Source: Desulfoglaeba alkanexedens ALDC (GTDB taxonomy: Bacteria > Desulfobacterota > Syntrophobacteria > Syntrophobacterales > DSM-9756). Taken from it: a stretch of DNA of 64,000 bases. The notes under the pieces were generated by a model. It worked only from the letters and a program-made list of their open reading frames with translations, was not told the origin of the DNA and did no database searches. Shown in pieces: positions 17,446 through 25,633 of this stretch. Within the stretch, counting starts at the first letter, position 1. Every line of letters starts with the position of its first letter. The stretch lies in assembly GCF_005377625.1 (NCBI RefSeq), contig NZ_CP040098.1, positions 1,791,501 to 1,855,500 on the forward strand. The letters are read 5' to 3'. Both the position numbers and the translations under genes were made by a program.

Positions 17446-20079
17446 TCAGAGCTCGGAGCGGGCCAGCCGTTCCTTCAGGGCGTAGAGTGTCTGAAGGGCC
17501 GCCAGCGGTGTCATGCGATCGAGGTCCAGCGCCAGGATCTGCTCCTGGATCCATTCTGCGGTCGGGCGAAACAGGCTGAGCTGGAAGCCTGCTTCCTTCG
17601 GCCTGGCCGCCCGGACCTTTCTTCGGTGGGTCAAAGCCTCCGCAACGCCGCCCGGCGGTCCGTGCTTTCCGGCTTCCAGCTGGATGAGGATCTCCCTCGC
17701 CCGGTCGATGACCTCGCCGGGGATTCCGGCAAGCCGAGCCACCTGGATGCCGTAGCTCCTGTTGGTGCCGCCGGGAACCAGCTTGTGAAAAAACAGGATA
17801 TCGTCCTCCCACTCCTTCACGGCTACATTGAAATTCTTGACGCGAGGAAGCCTTTCCGCCAGTTCGGTGAGTTCGTGATAGTGGGTGGCGAAAAGCGTTT
17901 TGACTCCGACCCCCTGATAGTTGTGAAGATGCTCGGCCACCGCCCAGGCCAGGCTCATCCCATCGAAAGTGCTCGTTCCCCGGCCGATCTCATCGAGAAT
18001 CACCAGGCTGCGTGGCGTAGCGGTCCGGAGAATATTGGCCGTCTCCTGCATTTCCACCATGAAGGTGGAGCGCCCCCGTGCCAGATCGTCCGATGCGCCC
18101 ACCCGCGTGAAGATCCGATCGACAATTCCGATCCGAGCTCTTTCGGCGGGAACGAAGCTTCCGATCTGCGCGAGAAGCACGATCAGGGCGCATTGGCGCA
18201 GGATGGTCGATTTACCCGCCATGTTGGGACCGGTGATGATGAGAACCTGCTGCGCTTCCTGGTTGAGTTCCAGGTCGTTGGGAACGAACGAACCGTCTTC
18301 CATGAAGTGCTCGATCACCGGATGACGGCTTTCCCGTATGGAAAGATCGCCGCTGTGGTCCACGATGGGACGGCGGTAATCGTTCAAAGCCGCGGTTTCG
18401 GCCAGTGAGTGAAGGCCGTCCAGCTCGGCCACCTTCCGGGACATTTTCTGGATGCGGTGCCCCTGGCCGGCCAGCCAGTTCCTGAGTTCCCGGAAGATGG
18501 CTTCTTCCAGTTCCATTCGCCTGGCATCCGCTTCCAGTACCTGGCTTTCGAACGTTTTGAGTTCATCCGTGATGAACCGTTCGGCGTTGACCAGGGTCTG
18601 CTTGCGGACATAGTGGTCCGGCACCAGCGAAAGATTGGCGCGCGAGACTTCGATGAAGTATCCAAAGATTTTATTGTAACGCACCTTGAGGGAGCCGATG
18701 CCGGTCCGCTCCCTTTCCCTGGCCTCATAGTTCAGCATCCATCCCTTGGCGTCCCGGCTGAGCCGAGTGACCTGCTCCAGCTCGGGATGAGCGTCCGCCC
18801 TGATGTATCCGCCCGCCGCCGCGGCCGGCGGATCCTCCACCAGGGTTTTTTCTATACGCTCGGCCAGGTCGGAGAGGTCGTCCCAGTCCGCTGAAATCTC
18901 CTTCAGCATGCCGCCTTCATGCTCAGCGAGGGCTTTGCGGATTTCGGGAAGGGATCGGAGCGACTTCCTGAGCGCCGCCAGGTCCCGAGGCTGTGCGGAA
19001 CCCACGCTGATGCGCCCGAGGATGCGTTCCATGTCCTGGATGCGTGACAGGTGATCGGCCAGCCGGGCCATGACCGCGGGCCGCTCCACGAGTTCCCCCA
19101 CGGCTTCCTGCCGAGCCAGAATCCTTTCCAGATCCAGCAGGGGAAACCGGAGCCATTCCTGGATCTTTCTGGCTCCCATGGGCGTTTTCGTCCGGTCGAT
19201 GACGTCCAGGAGCGAACCCTTCCGGTTTCCGAAGGTGGCGGAGCGGAAAATCTCCAGGTTTCGAACGGTGGCCTCGTCCAGGGTCATGTAATCGTGGGGA
19301 TGGTACGGCAGGAGAGACCTCACGTGCGAACAGTCCCCCAGGCGGTTGGCCCGCGCGTAATGAAGGATGGCGCCCGCAGCCTGGATACCCGCCTTCATGT
19401 TCTGCAGCCCGAATCCATCCAGGGAGTGGACCTTGAAGTGCTCGATGAGCCGCTTTTCGGCGCGGCGCCGGTCAAAGGCGTCGGAATCGACAAAGGTGAC
19501 GGTCACTTCAAACCGCCGTTGCAGCTGGTCCAGCCAGGCGGGCCGGGCGTGTTCGTCTACAAGCAGTTCCCGGGGAGCAACCCGTAGAATCTCGTCGAAA
19601 ACCGTGCTCTCGGCATCCAATTCCACGACCTTGAATTCCCCCGTGGAAATGTCCAGGTACGCCAGCCCTTGGCGCCCCGAATTCTCGGCCACCGCCGCCA
19701 GGTAATTGGGGGACGCCGCCGCCAGGTTCTGTTGTTCCACCACCAGCCCGGGTGTGATCACCCGGGTGACTTCACGGCGCACCAGGCCTTTCGCCTGCCT
19801 GGGATCCTCCACCTGATCGCACACCGCCACCTTGTGGCCCGCATCCACCAGCTTGACGATATAGTTTTCGGCGGCATGGTACGGCACGCCACACATGGGA
19901 ACGGGGTTTTCCGCCTGTTTGTCTCGCGATGTGAGAGCGATATCCAGGATCTTCGCGGCCTTCACCGCGTCGTCCAGGAACAACTCGTAAAAGTCGCCCA
20001 TTCGGTAGAGCAGCAGCGCGTCGGGAAATTCCGCCTTGATCTCCAGATACTGCTGCATCATCGGAGTAAGCTTCTGCAT
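17446..20079 (-). CDS. mutS: DNA mismatch repair protein MutS
   Basis: Recognises mismatches and starts repair. The 877-residue protein has the mismatch-reading phenylalanine-glutamate motif (F30, E32 in GDFYELF), the clamp and lever region, and a C-terminal ATPase with Walker A GPNMAGKST and Walker B VILDEIGRGTSTFDG. Length is normal for MutS1. The C-terminal tail (PTAEWIQEQILALDLDRMTPLAAL) is of the usual dimerisation type. No mutL is next to it. Confidence 0.97.
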   Translation of the reverse strand: MQKLTPMMQQYLEIKAEFPDALLLYRMGDFYELFLDDAVKAAKILDIALTSRDKQAENPVPMCGVPYHAAENYIVKLVDAGHKVAVCDQVEDPRQAKGLVRREVTRVITPGLVVEQQNLAAASPNYLAAVAENSGRQGLAYLDISTGEFKVVELDAESTVFDEILRVAPRELLVDEHARPAWLDQLQRRFEVTVTFVDSDAFDRRRAEKRLIEHFKVHSLDGFGLQNMKAGIQAAGAILHYARANRLGDCSHVRSLLPYHPHDYMTLDEATVRNLEIFRSATFGNRKGSLLDVIDRTKTPMGARKIQEWLRFPLLDLERILARQEAVGELVERPAVMARLADHLSRIQDMERILGRISVGSAQPRDLAALRKSLRSLPEIRKALAEHEGGMLKEISADWDDLSDLAERIEKTLVEDPPAAAAGGYIRADAHPELEQVTRLSRDAKGWMLNYEARERERTGIGSLKVRYNKIFGYFIEVSRANLSLVPDHYVRKQTLVNAERFITDELKTFESQVLEADARRMELEEAIFRELRNWLAGQGHRIQKMSRKVAELDGLHSLAETAALNDYRRPIVDHSGDLSIRESRHPVIEHFMEDGSFVPNDLELNQEAQQVLIITGPNMAGKSTILRQCALIVLLAQIGSFVPAERARIGIVDRIFTRVGASDDLARGRSTFMVEMQETANILRTATPRSLVILDEIGRGTSTFDGMSLAWAVAEHLHNYQGVGVKTLFATHYHELTELAERLPRVKNFNVAVKEWEDDILFFHKLVPGGTNRSYGIQVARLAGIPGEVIDRAREILIQLEAGKHGPPGGVAEALTHRRKVRAARPKEAGFQLSLFRPTAEWIQEQILALDLDRMTPLAALQTLYALKERLARSEL

Positions 20080-20388
20080 GAAACGCCTTCCCTGCGCCCG
20101 GCAAACGTCATCACTCCGCCGGACTCCGGCCTTCGACTAGAAGGTGGCGGAAACGCCGGGTCTCCACTATTTAACGTATCCTTTCGAAAAGGGGCAATCT
20201 CTACTGTGAAGTATCTCTATTCAATAAATCGGGGTGACTGATTTTGCAGCAAGGCAATGGATTCCAACGACGAGCCCACGGCGGTCGGCCTCGACGTGGC
20301 TGCGGCCCCGTTACTGCGGGCCTTGATCGCAGAGTTCCATAACCAGAGGGTGACGGTGCTACTTCCATCCTGCTCCCAAACTCCACCA

Positions 20389-20487
20389 TCAACCTTGTTC
20401 CCAAGCTCCAGCTTGGGAACACAAGTGTGTAGAAGCTCCAGCTTCGATTGAGGCCGTTCCCAAGCCAGAGCTTGAGAACGAGGGGGA
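20389..20487 (+). repeat. Palindromic repeat, partial member of the MITE-like family
   Basis: One good GTTCCCAAGCT/AGCTTGGGAAC palindrome, the GAAGCT/AGCTTC middle, and a second, more mutated palindrome. The terminal GATCTTTT-type ends are absent. Confidence 0.75.
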
Positions 20488-20603
20488 AAATCCATCACAA
20501 AGGGCCCGAACAGGCCCTACTTCCTCGCATCGAGTATCGTAGCGAGGATCCCGGTCTTTACCCACAAAGATCACTTCGAGATCCTGGCCGGCTCTCTTCA
20601 GTC

Positions 20604-20640
20604 CCCTCCCCTTAATCCCCTGCCACAAGGGGAGGGGAAA
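20604..20640. repeat. CCCCTCCCC...GGGGAGGGG hairpin
   Basis: CCCCTCCCC and GGGGAGGGG can pair around a loop that contains CCACAA, the same loop-side sequence as in the larger hairpin at 17381-17442. It is probably a second member of that repeat type. Confidence 0.5.
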
Positions 20641-20724
20641 TAGAATCTGGCATCAAATATTAGGTCTGTTATTTTCTACCCTACCAGAATATTATCTTAA
20701 TGCACGTTAAGAAAGGGGTGGATG

Positions 20725-21066
20725 ATGCCACAGGGTGACGGCACGGGCCCATTTTGGGGCCAAGGAAAGGGAAGAGGACGTGGTGGTCAGGGCCGGAGGA
20801 TGGGACGGAGGATGGGACGTGGTCCCGGGGCCGGCCGAAGCGTCGGGCCAAGGGGTTGGCCATCCGGTTTTGGGTACAGGACCCAAGCGCCTGTCACAGC
20901 GGCTCCGCAGGTAGACCAAGAAAAGTGTGTTGGCTGCGGCGAGTGCGCCAAAGCCTGCTCGTTCGGAGCGATCTCCATTCAAAACGGAAAAGCAGTCGTG
21001 GCCCCGCAGCTCTGCCAGGGCTGTCGGGTTTGCGTATCTGCCTGCCCCAAAGGGGCCATCTCGTAG
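20725..21066 (+). CDS. 2[4Fe-4S] ferredoxin-like protein with Gly/Arg/Met-rich N terminus
   Basis: A 113-residue protein in two parts. Residues 1-60 are rich in Gly, Arg and Met and begin MPQGDGTGP, like the small DUF5320-type proteins seen near Mrp/NifB-like genes in anaerobes. Residues 65-113 carry two ferredoxin motifs, CVGCGECAKAC and CQGCRVCVSACP, which would bind two [4Fe-4S] clusters. The ATG at 20725 has AGGGG 6 bases upstream; the ATG one codon earlier is too close. The gene stands alone at the left edge of the accessory island. Its redox partner is unknown. Confidence 0.85.
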   Translation: MPQGDGTGPFWGQGKGRGRGGQGRRMGRRMGRGPGAGRSVGPRGWPSGFGYRTQAPVTAAPQVDQEKCVGCGECAKACSFGAISIQNGKAVVAPQLCQGCRVCVSACPKGAIS

Positions 21067-21207
21067 CGGGTTAACACATGGCTGGCGGAGAGGAGGCGAA
21101 ACCGCGAACTCACATCGGACGTTGGTTCATCGCGGCGAGGGCGCCGCTCCCACAATGGGCGCTGCTCCCACAACGGGCGGGGTTGTTTTTCTAGGAGCCG
21201 GCGCGCT

Positions 21208-22263
21208 CGGCCGATCCGCATCAAGGTGACTGCGTTTTCCCGGCGGATGAGGATGTCCGTGACCCAGGAAAACCGCAGAAGCCCCTTGGGAGTCACCTGC
21301 CAGTACTCGAGGAGGTTCACTCGAAGGTCGGGATGGGACTTGTTGAGAGGAAGGTCGTTCACGAAGCGGAAGTAATGGAGGGTTTCGGGGTTGTCTTCCG
21401 CTGCCTGCCAGAACTCCACAGCCCGGCCCTCGGCGATGGCCTCGTCGGCCTTTTCGAAGAGGAAGGCGTGATCGCTGGGTTTAACCCCTCGTTACAACGG
21501 CCGGCGGCGTTGCGTTCGCAGTCGTTTTTGGTGTCGCCGTCTTCTCTCTGCATCACTTCGGGGGGAAAGGGGATCACGGCCTTGTGGCCCGGGTGGACGA
21601 GGGCGGCTCCCATCATTTGCAGGGAATACGTGGTCTTGCCGGTGCGAGAGGTTTTTCGAAGGCAGGCGTCGGAAAAGACCTTTTCCGACGAAAATAGCCC
21701 GTGCCGTCCAGGGCCAGGATGTAGCGGCCGTCCAGCACGGTCATCTGAGCCAGCGCCTTGCCGCGCTGAAGCCGTGAGAAGATCTCGCGGAAGGCGGGTC
21801 GGAACACATAGGGCGAAACCTCATCGAGAATCTCCCCCATGGTGCTGTGGCAGGGATCTTCTCGATGTGGTAGAGCGCGTGCAGGTTGTGATCCCGAGCC
21901 GACCAGCGTTTCTCAAAGGCCAGAAGAGAGGGATCCTTCAAAGAAAACATGGCGAAGGCGCTCATGCCCGCATCCGCAAAGGAGATCTGCGGCCTGCCTT
22001 TGCGGGGATCGGGGATCTTTTCGAACTCACGGCGCACCGCTCTCACCAGGGCATCTGCATTCAGATGCTTGCGAAGTCGGATCTTGGAGGAAGGAGCGTC
22101 TTTGCTGGACTTCATGGCAAAATAGCCTACCAGAGACGCGGGCGGCTGTCCGGCATGAGACAGCAAAATAGTCGAAAAAATTCACCTCCGAAACCCCCTT
22201 CGGAGCCCGAAATCACCCCCTGGGTTCGCGAAAACCAAATCCTCCGAGGCCCGGTTTTCAAGG
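21208..22263 (-). pseudogene. Decayed copy of the DDE-transposase IS
   Basis: This segment is nearly identical to the intact IS between about 24213 and 25391, read on the minus strand. It is broken in several ways: the last ~110 codons are missing, a block of about 125 bases is lost near 21490, and there are small deletions near 21700 and 21850. The resulting reading frames are fragments only. It ends at the same point as the intact copy, against the same recombinase remnant. I infer that both arose by duplication of the IS together with the sequence to its right. Confidence 0.85.
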
Positions 22264-22379
22264 CTTTAGAGGGGCTCCAGAAATTGCTGAGACATACCGA
22301 CGTGAGAACCACAATGATTTATACGCATTGCATACCGAGGATGACGGCAAAAGAGGGAAAAAGCCCGCTTGATTTTTAA
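22264..22379 (+). pseudogene. 3' end of an integron-integrase-like tyrosine recombinase, copy 1
   Basis: The 116 bases encode the last ~36 residues, with KLLRHTDVRTTMIYTH and the ending GKSPLDF. Integron integrases typically end with ELLGHSDVSTTMIYTHV...RSPLD, so the catalytic histidine and the tyrosine nucleophile can be recognised. Everything upstream has been replaced by the IS. The stub runs in the same direction as the cassettes that follow, unlike classic integrons, where intI points away. It cannot make an active enzyme. Confidence 0.7.
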
Positions 22380-22488
22380 TGAGATACAATGATGAAAAAT
22401 ATAATTATAAACCAGGCATGTTTCTTGCTTTTATAGCTAATACGCATTTTTGTGTATTAGCCATAAAAAGCCGTTTAGCTAATAACTT
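22380..22488 (+). promoter_or_regulatory. Putative attI-side leader of the integron, copy 1
   Basis: AT-rich sequence between the recombinase stub and the first cassette. It contains the inverted repeat GCTAATAC / GTATTAGC and ends TAATAACTT immediately before GTT at 22489. Sequence matching the second leader (25508-25616) stops exactly after AACTT, so a recombination point lies there. Calling it attI is inference from position. Confidence 0.5.
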
Positions 22489-22489
22489 G

Positions 22490-22646
22490 TTCTCGGCGGC
22501 TGCGCCGCCGAGAATCGCGGTGCTGACTTCGTCAAGTACCTTGCGCTGGCGCCTTGCGCCAGAACAAGGTACTTGACCGGACACCGCACACCGATCAACC
22601 AGACTACGTCTGTTTGATCGGCGCACGGCGCCGGTCAGCACCGCGA
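22490..22646. repeat. Hairpin plus three-way-junction palindromic element, copy 1
   Basis: A perfect 11-bp hairpin (TTCTCGGCGGC, loop TGC) at 22490-22514 is followed by a 132-base element. The element's ends pair perfectly over 13 bases (TCGCGGTGCTGAC at 22515-22527 with its complement at 22634-22646). Between them are two further arms: one with a 12-bp stem TCAAGTACCTTG capped by CTGGCGC/GCGCCAG, and one with CCGATCAA/TTGATCGG capped by CAGAC/GTCTG. The whole would form a three-way junction as single-stranded DNA or RNA. A second copy is at 27448-27613. I do not recognise it. Confidence 0.85.
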
Positions 22647-22665
22647 TTGGCCTTGAAAAAGAACC

Positions 22666-22704
22666 TTGACAAAATGCCTTTTAGAATGTACAGATGAATG
22701 TACA
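22666..22704 (+). promoter_or_regulatory. Promoter and operator-like repeats of the Phd/VapC cassette
   Basis: TTGACA (22666-22671) and a weak TACAGA (22689-22694) are 17 bases apart. Two direct repeats of AATGTACA (22685-22692, 22697-22704), each holding the palindrome TGTACA, overlap the -10 box. Repressing complexes of toxin-antitoxin pairs usually bind such sites, so self-control is likely. The cassette therefore has its own promoter. Confidence 0.55.
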
Positions 22705-22721
22705 CTTGTGGGGGTATATCA

Positions 22722-22955
22722 ATGAAGACTATTGCTTTCACCGATTTTCGTAAAAGGGCTTCAGATTTAATAACTGAGGTAGAGCATGGGGAGACGCTTA
22801 TTCTTCTCAGGCGTGGAAAGCCCGTGGCTGAAGTAGTTCCGTTTTCTGACAGGGCACAAAGAATGCCAGCATGGAAACAATCAGGAATCCAGCTGCGTAT
22901 TCCCGGAGGCGATTTGTCCTCTGCTATTTTAGAGGAACGTGGGACGGCTCCATGA
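22722..22955 (+). CDS. Phd/YefM-type antitoxin
   Basis: A 77-residue DNA-binding antitoxin. The N-terminal half has the typical Phd/YefM pattern: FTDFRKRASDLITEVEHGE, then LILLRRGKPVAEVVP. The C-terminal part would wrap and block the toxin. It starts at ATG 22722 behind a GGGGG run, and its stop overlaps the start of the PIN toxin (ATGA). The gene lies in the first integron cassette and has its own promoter with operator-like repeats. Confidence 0.88.
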   Translation: MKTIAFTDFRKRASDLITEVEHGETLILLRRGKPVAEVVPFSDRAQRMPAWKQSGIQLRIPGGDLSSAILEERGTAP

Positions 22956-23392
22956 AACTGGCGGTTGATTCATCATCATTTGCTAAAAGGTATGTGCAAG
23001 AGGTTGGCAGCGACAAATTGGATGATTTTTTGGAAAGCGCTTCGGAGTTGGCTTTATGCGTTATTTTGGTGCCTGAAATAATTTCTGGCCTCAACAGGCG
23101 ACTGAGAGAACGCATTTTGACTATCGTGGACTATCGGACGGTAAAGCAGCAGCTGATGGACGATGTCCGTGATGCAACTGTTTTACAGATCACTCCTTCA
23201 GTAATCTCGCGTTCCGTAAAACTCTTGGAGGGCAATGCCTTACGAGCATTGGACTCTCTGCATGTCGCATGTGCTCTTGAGTGGCAGGCAGACCTGTTTG
23301 TAACCTCGGATAGAAGGCAATTTCTGGCTGCCACGAATGCAGGTCTTCGCACTGAATATATTGGCCAACCAGACGCTTCAGCCGACGGCTAG
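22952..23392 (+). CDS. VapC-like PIN-domain toxin
   Basis: A 146-residue PIN-domain ribonuclease, probably the toxin of the preceding antitoxin. The acidic metal-binding residues are visible in LAVDSSSFAKRY, in VPEIISGL, in RALDSLHVA and in FVTSDRRQF. Its stop codon lies inside the attC-like site, so the last residues are encoded by the recombination site, a usual feature of integron cassettes. Such pairs are often found in cassette arrays, where they are thought to stabilise the array. Confidence 0.88.
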   Translation: MKLAVDSSSFAKRYVQEVGSDKLDDFLESASELALCVILVPEIISGLNRRLRERILTIVDYRTVKQQLMDDVRDATVLQITPSVISRSVKLLEGNALRALDSLHVACALEWQADLFVTSDRRQFLAATNAGLRTEYIGQPDASADG

Positions 23393-23419
23393 TCGCCGCG
23401 GCTGAGCTTTTCGTTAGGT
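23363..23419 (+). other. attC-like site closing the Phd/VapC cassette
   Basis: Begins GGCCAAC and ends GTTAGGT, which fits the GTTRRRY end core. The inner arms TCAGCCG and CGGCTGA pair. The length (57 bases) is typical of attC sites. Confidence 0.8.
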
Positions 23420-23431
23420 TTGAGGACAACG

Positions 23432-23716
23432 ATGAGCACTACGTCCAAAGGAAATACGTTTGAGGACAGAGTGTACGGCTCGTTGGAGGTTGAACTAGAG
23501 AATGATCGGCTTTGCGTCTCCCCAAGAGCTGCAAAGATATTCAAGAAGAAGAGATACCACTTACAGGATAGGGATTCTGACATCATCACGGATATCTCCA
23601 TCGAAATCACTTTACCAGGTAAGGATAAGCCGTCTCTGATCTGGATATTCGAGTGCAAAGACTATTCTGGCAGCAATTCCCGGAGCGGATGGTCCTTGGG
23701 TGAAAAGCGGGCGTGA
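23432..23716 (+). pseudogene. PD-(D/E)XK nuclease-like gene truncated by the IS
   Basis: The reading frame starts just after an attC end (ATG 23432, behind GAGG) and encodes about 85 residues that look native. It includes DSDIITDISIEI and IWIFECKDYSG. The aspartate followed by an ECK motif resembles the active site of Mrr-like or related restriction-type nucleases. After about position 23675-23694 the frame runs into the IS and stops at 23716. The rest of the gene is not found on the far side of the IS, so the cassette was lost or rearranged. Confidence 0.65.
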
Positions 23717-25391
23717 AAGGAGAGTCTTCGAGTGTTCAGCGGGCCGTTTGGGGTGATCGAGGGTCCGAACGTCCCGTTGAGGGATGCCACCCGGAGCGTG
23801 AGGGGCTCAGATGCCCGGTTTGAAGGCGCACCTCCGCATCGGTTCTTCGGGTGAAAGGCTCAGGTTCTGCATGGGGTAATTCCTTTCTCCGCCCTACGAG
23901 GTGTTATAGGCGATGATCGGGGTCAGCCTTTTGTATCCGTAAAGAAGGGCCTCGTAGAGCATCCGGATGGACTCCAGGCGGAAGTCCCAGAACATGGCCC
24001 GGATCCTCTCCCAGAGGTCCCGTTTGGTTTGGAGCTTTCGCCATACGGCCTGAAACAGCGGGCAACACAGTTGGAGGCTCTGGTCCACGCAGAAGGCCAA
24101 CATCATGAGGGTGACGAAGACGGCGCTAAGGTGTTTTCGGCCCAGGCCGTAGTTGTGTTCGAGGTGGTAGCCCTGGTTTTTCAAGGTGTTGAAGGTTTCG
24201 TTTTCGATGCGCCAGCGTGCCCGGCCGATCCGCATCAAGGTAACGGCGTTTTCCCGGCGGATGAGGATGTCCGTGACCCAGGAAAACCGGATAAGCCCCT
24301 TGGGAGTCACCTGCCAGTACTCGAGGAGGTTCACTCGTAGGTCGGGATGGGACTTGTTGAGGGGAAGATCGTTGATGAAGCGGAAGTAATGGAGGGTTTC
24401 GGAGTTGTCTTCCGCTGCGTGCCAGAACTCCACAGCCCGGCCCTCGGCGATGGCCTCGTCGGCCTTTTCGAAAAGGAAGGCGTGATCGCCGGGTTTAACC
24501 GAAAGGACGAAGCGGCAGTCGAAGCGCTTGAGGGTTTCAATGTGGGGAGCGTTGGGACTGAGGGCATCTTCGGTCACGATGAGCTTGATATGGGGATGAT
24601 CGGTTCTCAGGTTCTCGTTACAACGGCCGGCGGCGTTGCGTTCGCAGTCGTTTTTGGTGTCGCCGTCCTCTCTCTGGATCACTTCCGGGGGAAAGGGGAT
24701 CACGGCCTTGTGGTCCGGGTGGACGAGGGCGGCTCCCATCATTTGGAGGGAATAGGTGGTCTTGCCGGTGCGAGAGGTTTTTCGAAGGCAGGCGTCGGAA
24801 AAGACCTTTTCCGACGAAAAATAGCCCGTGCCGTCCAGGGCCAGGATGTAGTGGCCATCCAGCACGGTCATCTGAGCCAGCGCCTTGCCGCGCTGAAGCC
24901 GTGAGAAGATCTCGCGGAAGGCGGGTCGGAACACATAGGGCGAAACCTCATCGAGAATCTCCCGCATGGTGCTGTCGGCAGGGATCTTCTCGATGTGGTA
25001 GAGCGCGTGCAGGTTGTGATCCCGAGCTGACCAGCGTTTCTCAAAGGCCAGAAGAGAGGGATCCTTCAAAGAAAACATGGCGAAGGCGCTCATGGCCGCA
25101 TCCGCAAAGGAGATCTGCGGCCTGCCTTTGCGGGGATCAGGGATCTTTTCGAACTCACGGCGCACCGCTCTCACCAGGGCATCTGCATTCAGATGCTTGC
25201 GAAGTCGGATCTTGGAGGAAGGAGCGTCTTTGCTGGGCTTCATGGCAAAATAGCCTACCAGAGACGCGGGCGGCTGTCCAGCATGAAACAGCAAAATAGT
25301 CGAAAAAATTCACCTCCGAAACCCCCTCCGGAGCCCGAAATCACCCCCTGGGTTCGCGAAAACCAAATCCTTCAAGGCCCGGTTTTCAAGG
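23694..25391 (-). mobile_element. Insertion sequence with DDE transposase, intact copy
   Basis: About 1.7 kb carrying one transposase gene. The right end is well placed at 25391, because the same junction with the recombinase stub occurs at 22263. The left end is less sure. CCTTGGGTGAAAAGCGGGC at 23694 is loosely similar to the complement of the right end (CCTTGAAAACCGGGC), so these may be imperfect terminal repeats. No target duplication is evident; recombination between IS copies would explain that. Confidence 0.75.
23894..25294 (-). CDS. IS transposase (DDE type, IS4-like superfamily)
   Basis: A 466-residue transposase. Acidic catalytic residues can be proposed in LALDGTGYF, in VTEDALSPN and in WRIENETFNTLKNQGY. 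The segment GYHLEHNYGLGRKHLSAVF after the last glutamate is characteristic of a group of IS4-like/ISNCY elements; the exact family is uncertain. The start may be 25294 or an internal ATG at 25243 (MKPSKDAPSSK), and neither has a strong ribosome site. The gene appears intact. A decayed copy lies at 21208-22263. Confidence 0.85.
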   Translation of the reverse strand: MLFHAGQPPASLVGYFAMKPSKDAPSSKIRLRKHLNADALVRAVRREFEKIPDPRKGRPQISFADAAMSAFAMFSLKDPSLLAFEKRWSARDHNLHALYHIEKIPADSTMREILDEVSPYVFRPAFREIFSRLQRGKALAQMTVLDGHYILALDGTGYFSSEKVFSDACLRKTSRTGKTTYSLQMMGAALVHPDHKAVIPFPPEVIQREDGDTKNDCERNAAGRCNENLRTDHPHIKLIVTEDALSPNAPHIETLKRFDCRFVLSVKPGDHAFLFEKADEAIAEGRAVEFWHAAEDNSETLHYFRFINDLPLNKSHPDLRVNLLEYWQVTPKGLIRFSWVTDILIRRENAVTLMRIGRARWRIENETFNTLKNQGYHLEHNYGLGRKHLSAVFVTLMMLAFCVDQSLQLCCPLFQAVWRKLQTKRDLWERIRAMFWDFRLESIRMLYEALLYGYKRLTPIIAYNTS

Positions 25392-25507
25392 CTTTAGAGG
25401 GGCTCCAGAAATTGCTGAGACATACCGACGTGAGAACCACAATGATTTATACGCATTGCATACCTAGGATGACGGCAAAAGAGGGAAAAAGCCCGCTTGA
25501 TTTTTAA
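25392..25507 (+). pseudogene. 3' end of an integron-integrase-like tyrosine recombinase, copy 2
   Basis: The 116 bases are almost identical to those at 22264-22379 and encode the same tail (KLLRHTDVRTTMIYTH ... GKSPLDF). The IS borders it at exactly the same base. It is a second non-functional stub in front of a second leader and a different set of cassettes. Confidence 0.7.
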
Positions 25508-25616
25508 TGAGATACAATGATGAAAAATATAATTATAAACCCGGCATGTTTCTTGCTTTTACAGCTAATACCCATTTCTGTGTATTAGCCAGAAAAAGCC
25601 GCTTAGCTAATAACTT
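25508..25616 (+). promoter_or_regulatory. Putative attI-side leader of the integron, copy 2
   Basis: Matches 22380-22488 with a few substitutions, then diverges after AACTT. Here the following bases make the palindrome GCTAATAA-C-TTATTAGC across the junction. The inverted repeat GCTAATAC/GTATTAGC of copy 1 is slightly altered. Role as attI is inferred from position. Confidence 0.5.
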
Positions 25617-25633
25617 ATTAGCGAGTATAGAAG

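Larger units (their letters stand above)
20080..20724. other. Intergenic region mutS-ferredoxin with two repeat types
   Basis: No gene seen. It contains the palindromic repeat at 20389-20487 and a CCCCTCCCC...GGGGAGGGG hairpin at about 20604-20640. AT-rich sequence just before the ferredoxin gene (20640-20705) probably holds its promoter, but no clear -35/-10 pair stands out. Confidence 0.5.

Noticed and set aside
21067-21207. GGGCGC...CTCCCACAA tandem-like motifs as a repeat element
   Set aside because: Only two to three short imperfect units are present, too few to define an element.
22515-22646. tRNA or tmRNA for the cloverleaf-like element
   Set aside because: There are only two inner arms, no anticodon or T-loop consensus, and stems much longer than in tRNA.
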